DNA of 6,917 nt from Gaiella sp051003695 (GTDB lineage Bacteria > Actinomycetota > Thermoleophilia > Gaiellales > Gaiellaceae): positions 1-6,917 of the forward strand of contig JBPCLB010000176.1 in the NCBI GenBank assembly GCA_051003695.1, written 5' to 3'. The stretch's first letter is position 1, and each line of letters starts with the position of its first letter. Position numbers and translations under genes: made by a program. Below are positions 6,588-6,917 of the stretch, piece by piece. Below the pieces are notes generated by a model, which searched no databases, was not told the origin of the DNA, and worked only from the letters and a program-made list of their open reading frames with translations.

Positions 6588-6917
6588 TGCTCGGGATCCC
6601 TCGCCGGACGCTTGGGCTCACGGCCGCGAACAGCCTCTCGGCCGTCGGTCAGGGGCAGTTCATGTTCGTGCTTCCGTGGATGCTGCTCGCGCGTGGTCAC
6701 TCCGCGGCCGCCTCGGCGCTCGCGACCGCCTTCGTCTACGTGCCGCTCCTCGCGTTTGCGATCCCCGCGGGTCTCGTCGCGGATCGCACCAATCCCGTGC
6801 GGATGCTCCGCGTGGCGGTCGGCACGATGCTCGTGGCCTCGGCGCTCTATCCGGTGGCGTCGGTTGCGGGGTACGAGGCGTTCTGGCTCGTCTTCCTCGC
6901 TGCGACGGTCGCCGGCG
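6587..6917 (+). CDS. Major facilitator superfamily transporter, N-terminal part, cut off by window edge
   Basis: The first 110 residues of a membrane protein, normally about 400 long, run off the right edge. Hydrophobic segments are at about 10-34, 41-64, 74-94 and from 97 on. Between the second and third lies GLVADRTNPVRML (62-74), which fits the motif A loop (G-x3-D-R-x-N-x3) that marks MFS carriers. The ATG at 6587 shares one base with the aminotransferase stop (TGATG) and has no Shine-Dalgarno sequence, so coupled translation is likely. The short N-terminus before the first helix is normal. The early sequence, with NSLSAVGQGQFMFVLPWMLL, resembles MFS exporters more than sugar importers, but that is weak evidence. 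As the last visible gene of the operon it could export a product or by-product, or be a second uptake route. Confidence 0.88.
   Translation, partial: MLGIPRRTLGLTAANSLSAVGQGQFMFVLPWMLLARGHSAAASALATAFVYVPLLAFAIPAGLVADRTNPVRMLRVAVGTMLVASALYPVASVAGYEAFWLVFLAATVAG

Noticed and set aside
6560..6600. A terminator between the aminotransferase and the MFS gene
   Set aside because: The genes overlap by one base, and no GC hairpin followed by a T run is present there or at any other junction.
1..6917. Defence, phage, mobile-element, CRISPR, tRNA or rRNA content
   Set aside because: No repeats, transposase, integrase, attachment site or RNA-gene sequence is visible; all coding space is metabolic, transport or regulatory.

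Overview
The window is high-GC bacterial DNA, packed almost completely with protein-coding genes. High GC at third codon positions, frequent GTG starts, start codons sharing bases with the previous stop, and a perfect TTGACA box spaced for a leaderless transcript all fit an actinobacterium. The look resembles Thermoleophilia-type soil or metagenomic actinobacteria, but that finer placement is an impression, not something the sequence proves.

Layout. On the minus strand, from 973 to the left edge, lies most of an enolase-superfamily (mandelate racemase/muconate lactonizing type) enzyme, cut off at its C-terminus. A 79-base divergent control region (974-1052) separates it from a plus-strand operon that runs to the right edge. 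In order, the operon encodes a GntR-family regulator with an FCD ligand-binding domain (1053-1790), an OppD/DppD-type ABC ATPase (1791-2789), an OppF/DppF-type ABC ATPase (2786-3814), a CocE/NonD-type serine hydrolase of peptidase family S15 (3811-5490), a class I/II PLP-dependent aminotransferase (5487-6587), and the start of a major facilitator superfamily (MFS) transporter (6587 to the edge). There is no gap between any two operon genes: the junctions are TGA|GTG, GTGA, ATGA, GTGA and TGATG.

The control region carries two copies of ATTGTCAAC, 18 bases apart. One is part of a perfect ATTGT-N2-ACAAT palindrome, the form many FCD-type GntR proteins bind. They overlap likely promoter elements on both strands, so the regulator probably controls itself, the operon and the divergent enzyme together.

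Taken together, this looks like a catabolic locus for an imported, peptide-like, amide- or ester-containing compound. The compound would enter through an Opp/Dpp-type ABC importer, be cleaved by the S15-type hydrolase, be transaminated, and be processed by the enolase-superfamily enzyme; the regulator would sense the substrate or a product. The importer's binding protein and permeases are not in the window and must lie outside it if they exist. The substrate cannot be read from the sequence. I see no RNA genes, insertion sequences, CRISPR arrays, phage genes or defence genes. The least ordinary points are the two-operator divergent switch and a tyrosine where muconate-lactonizing and epimerase members of the enolase superfamily carry a catalytic lysine.
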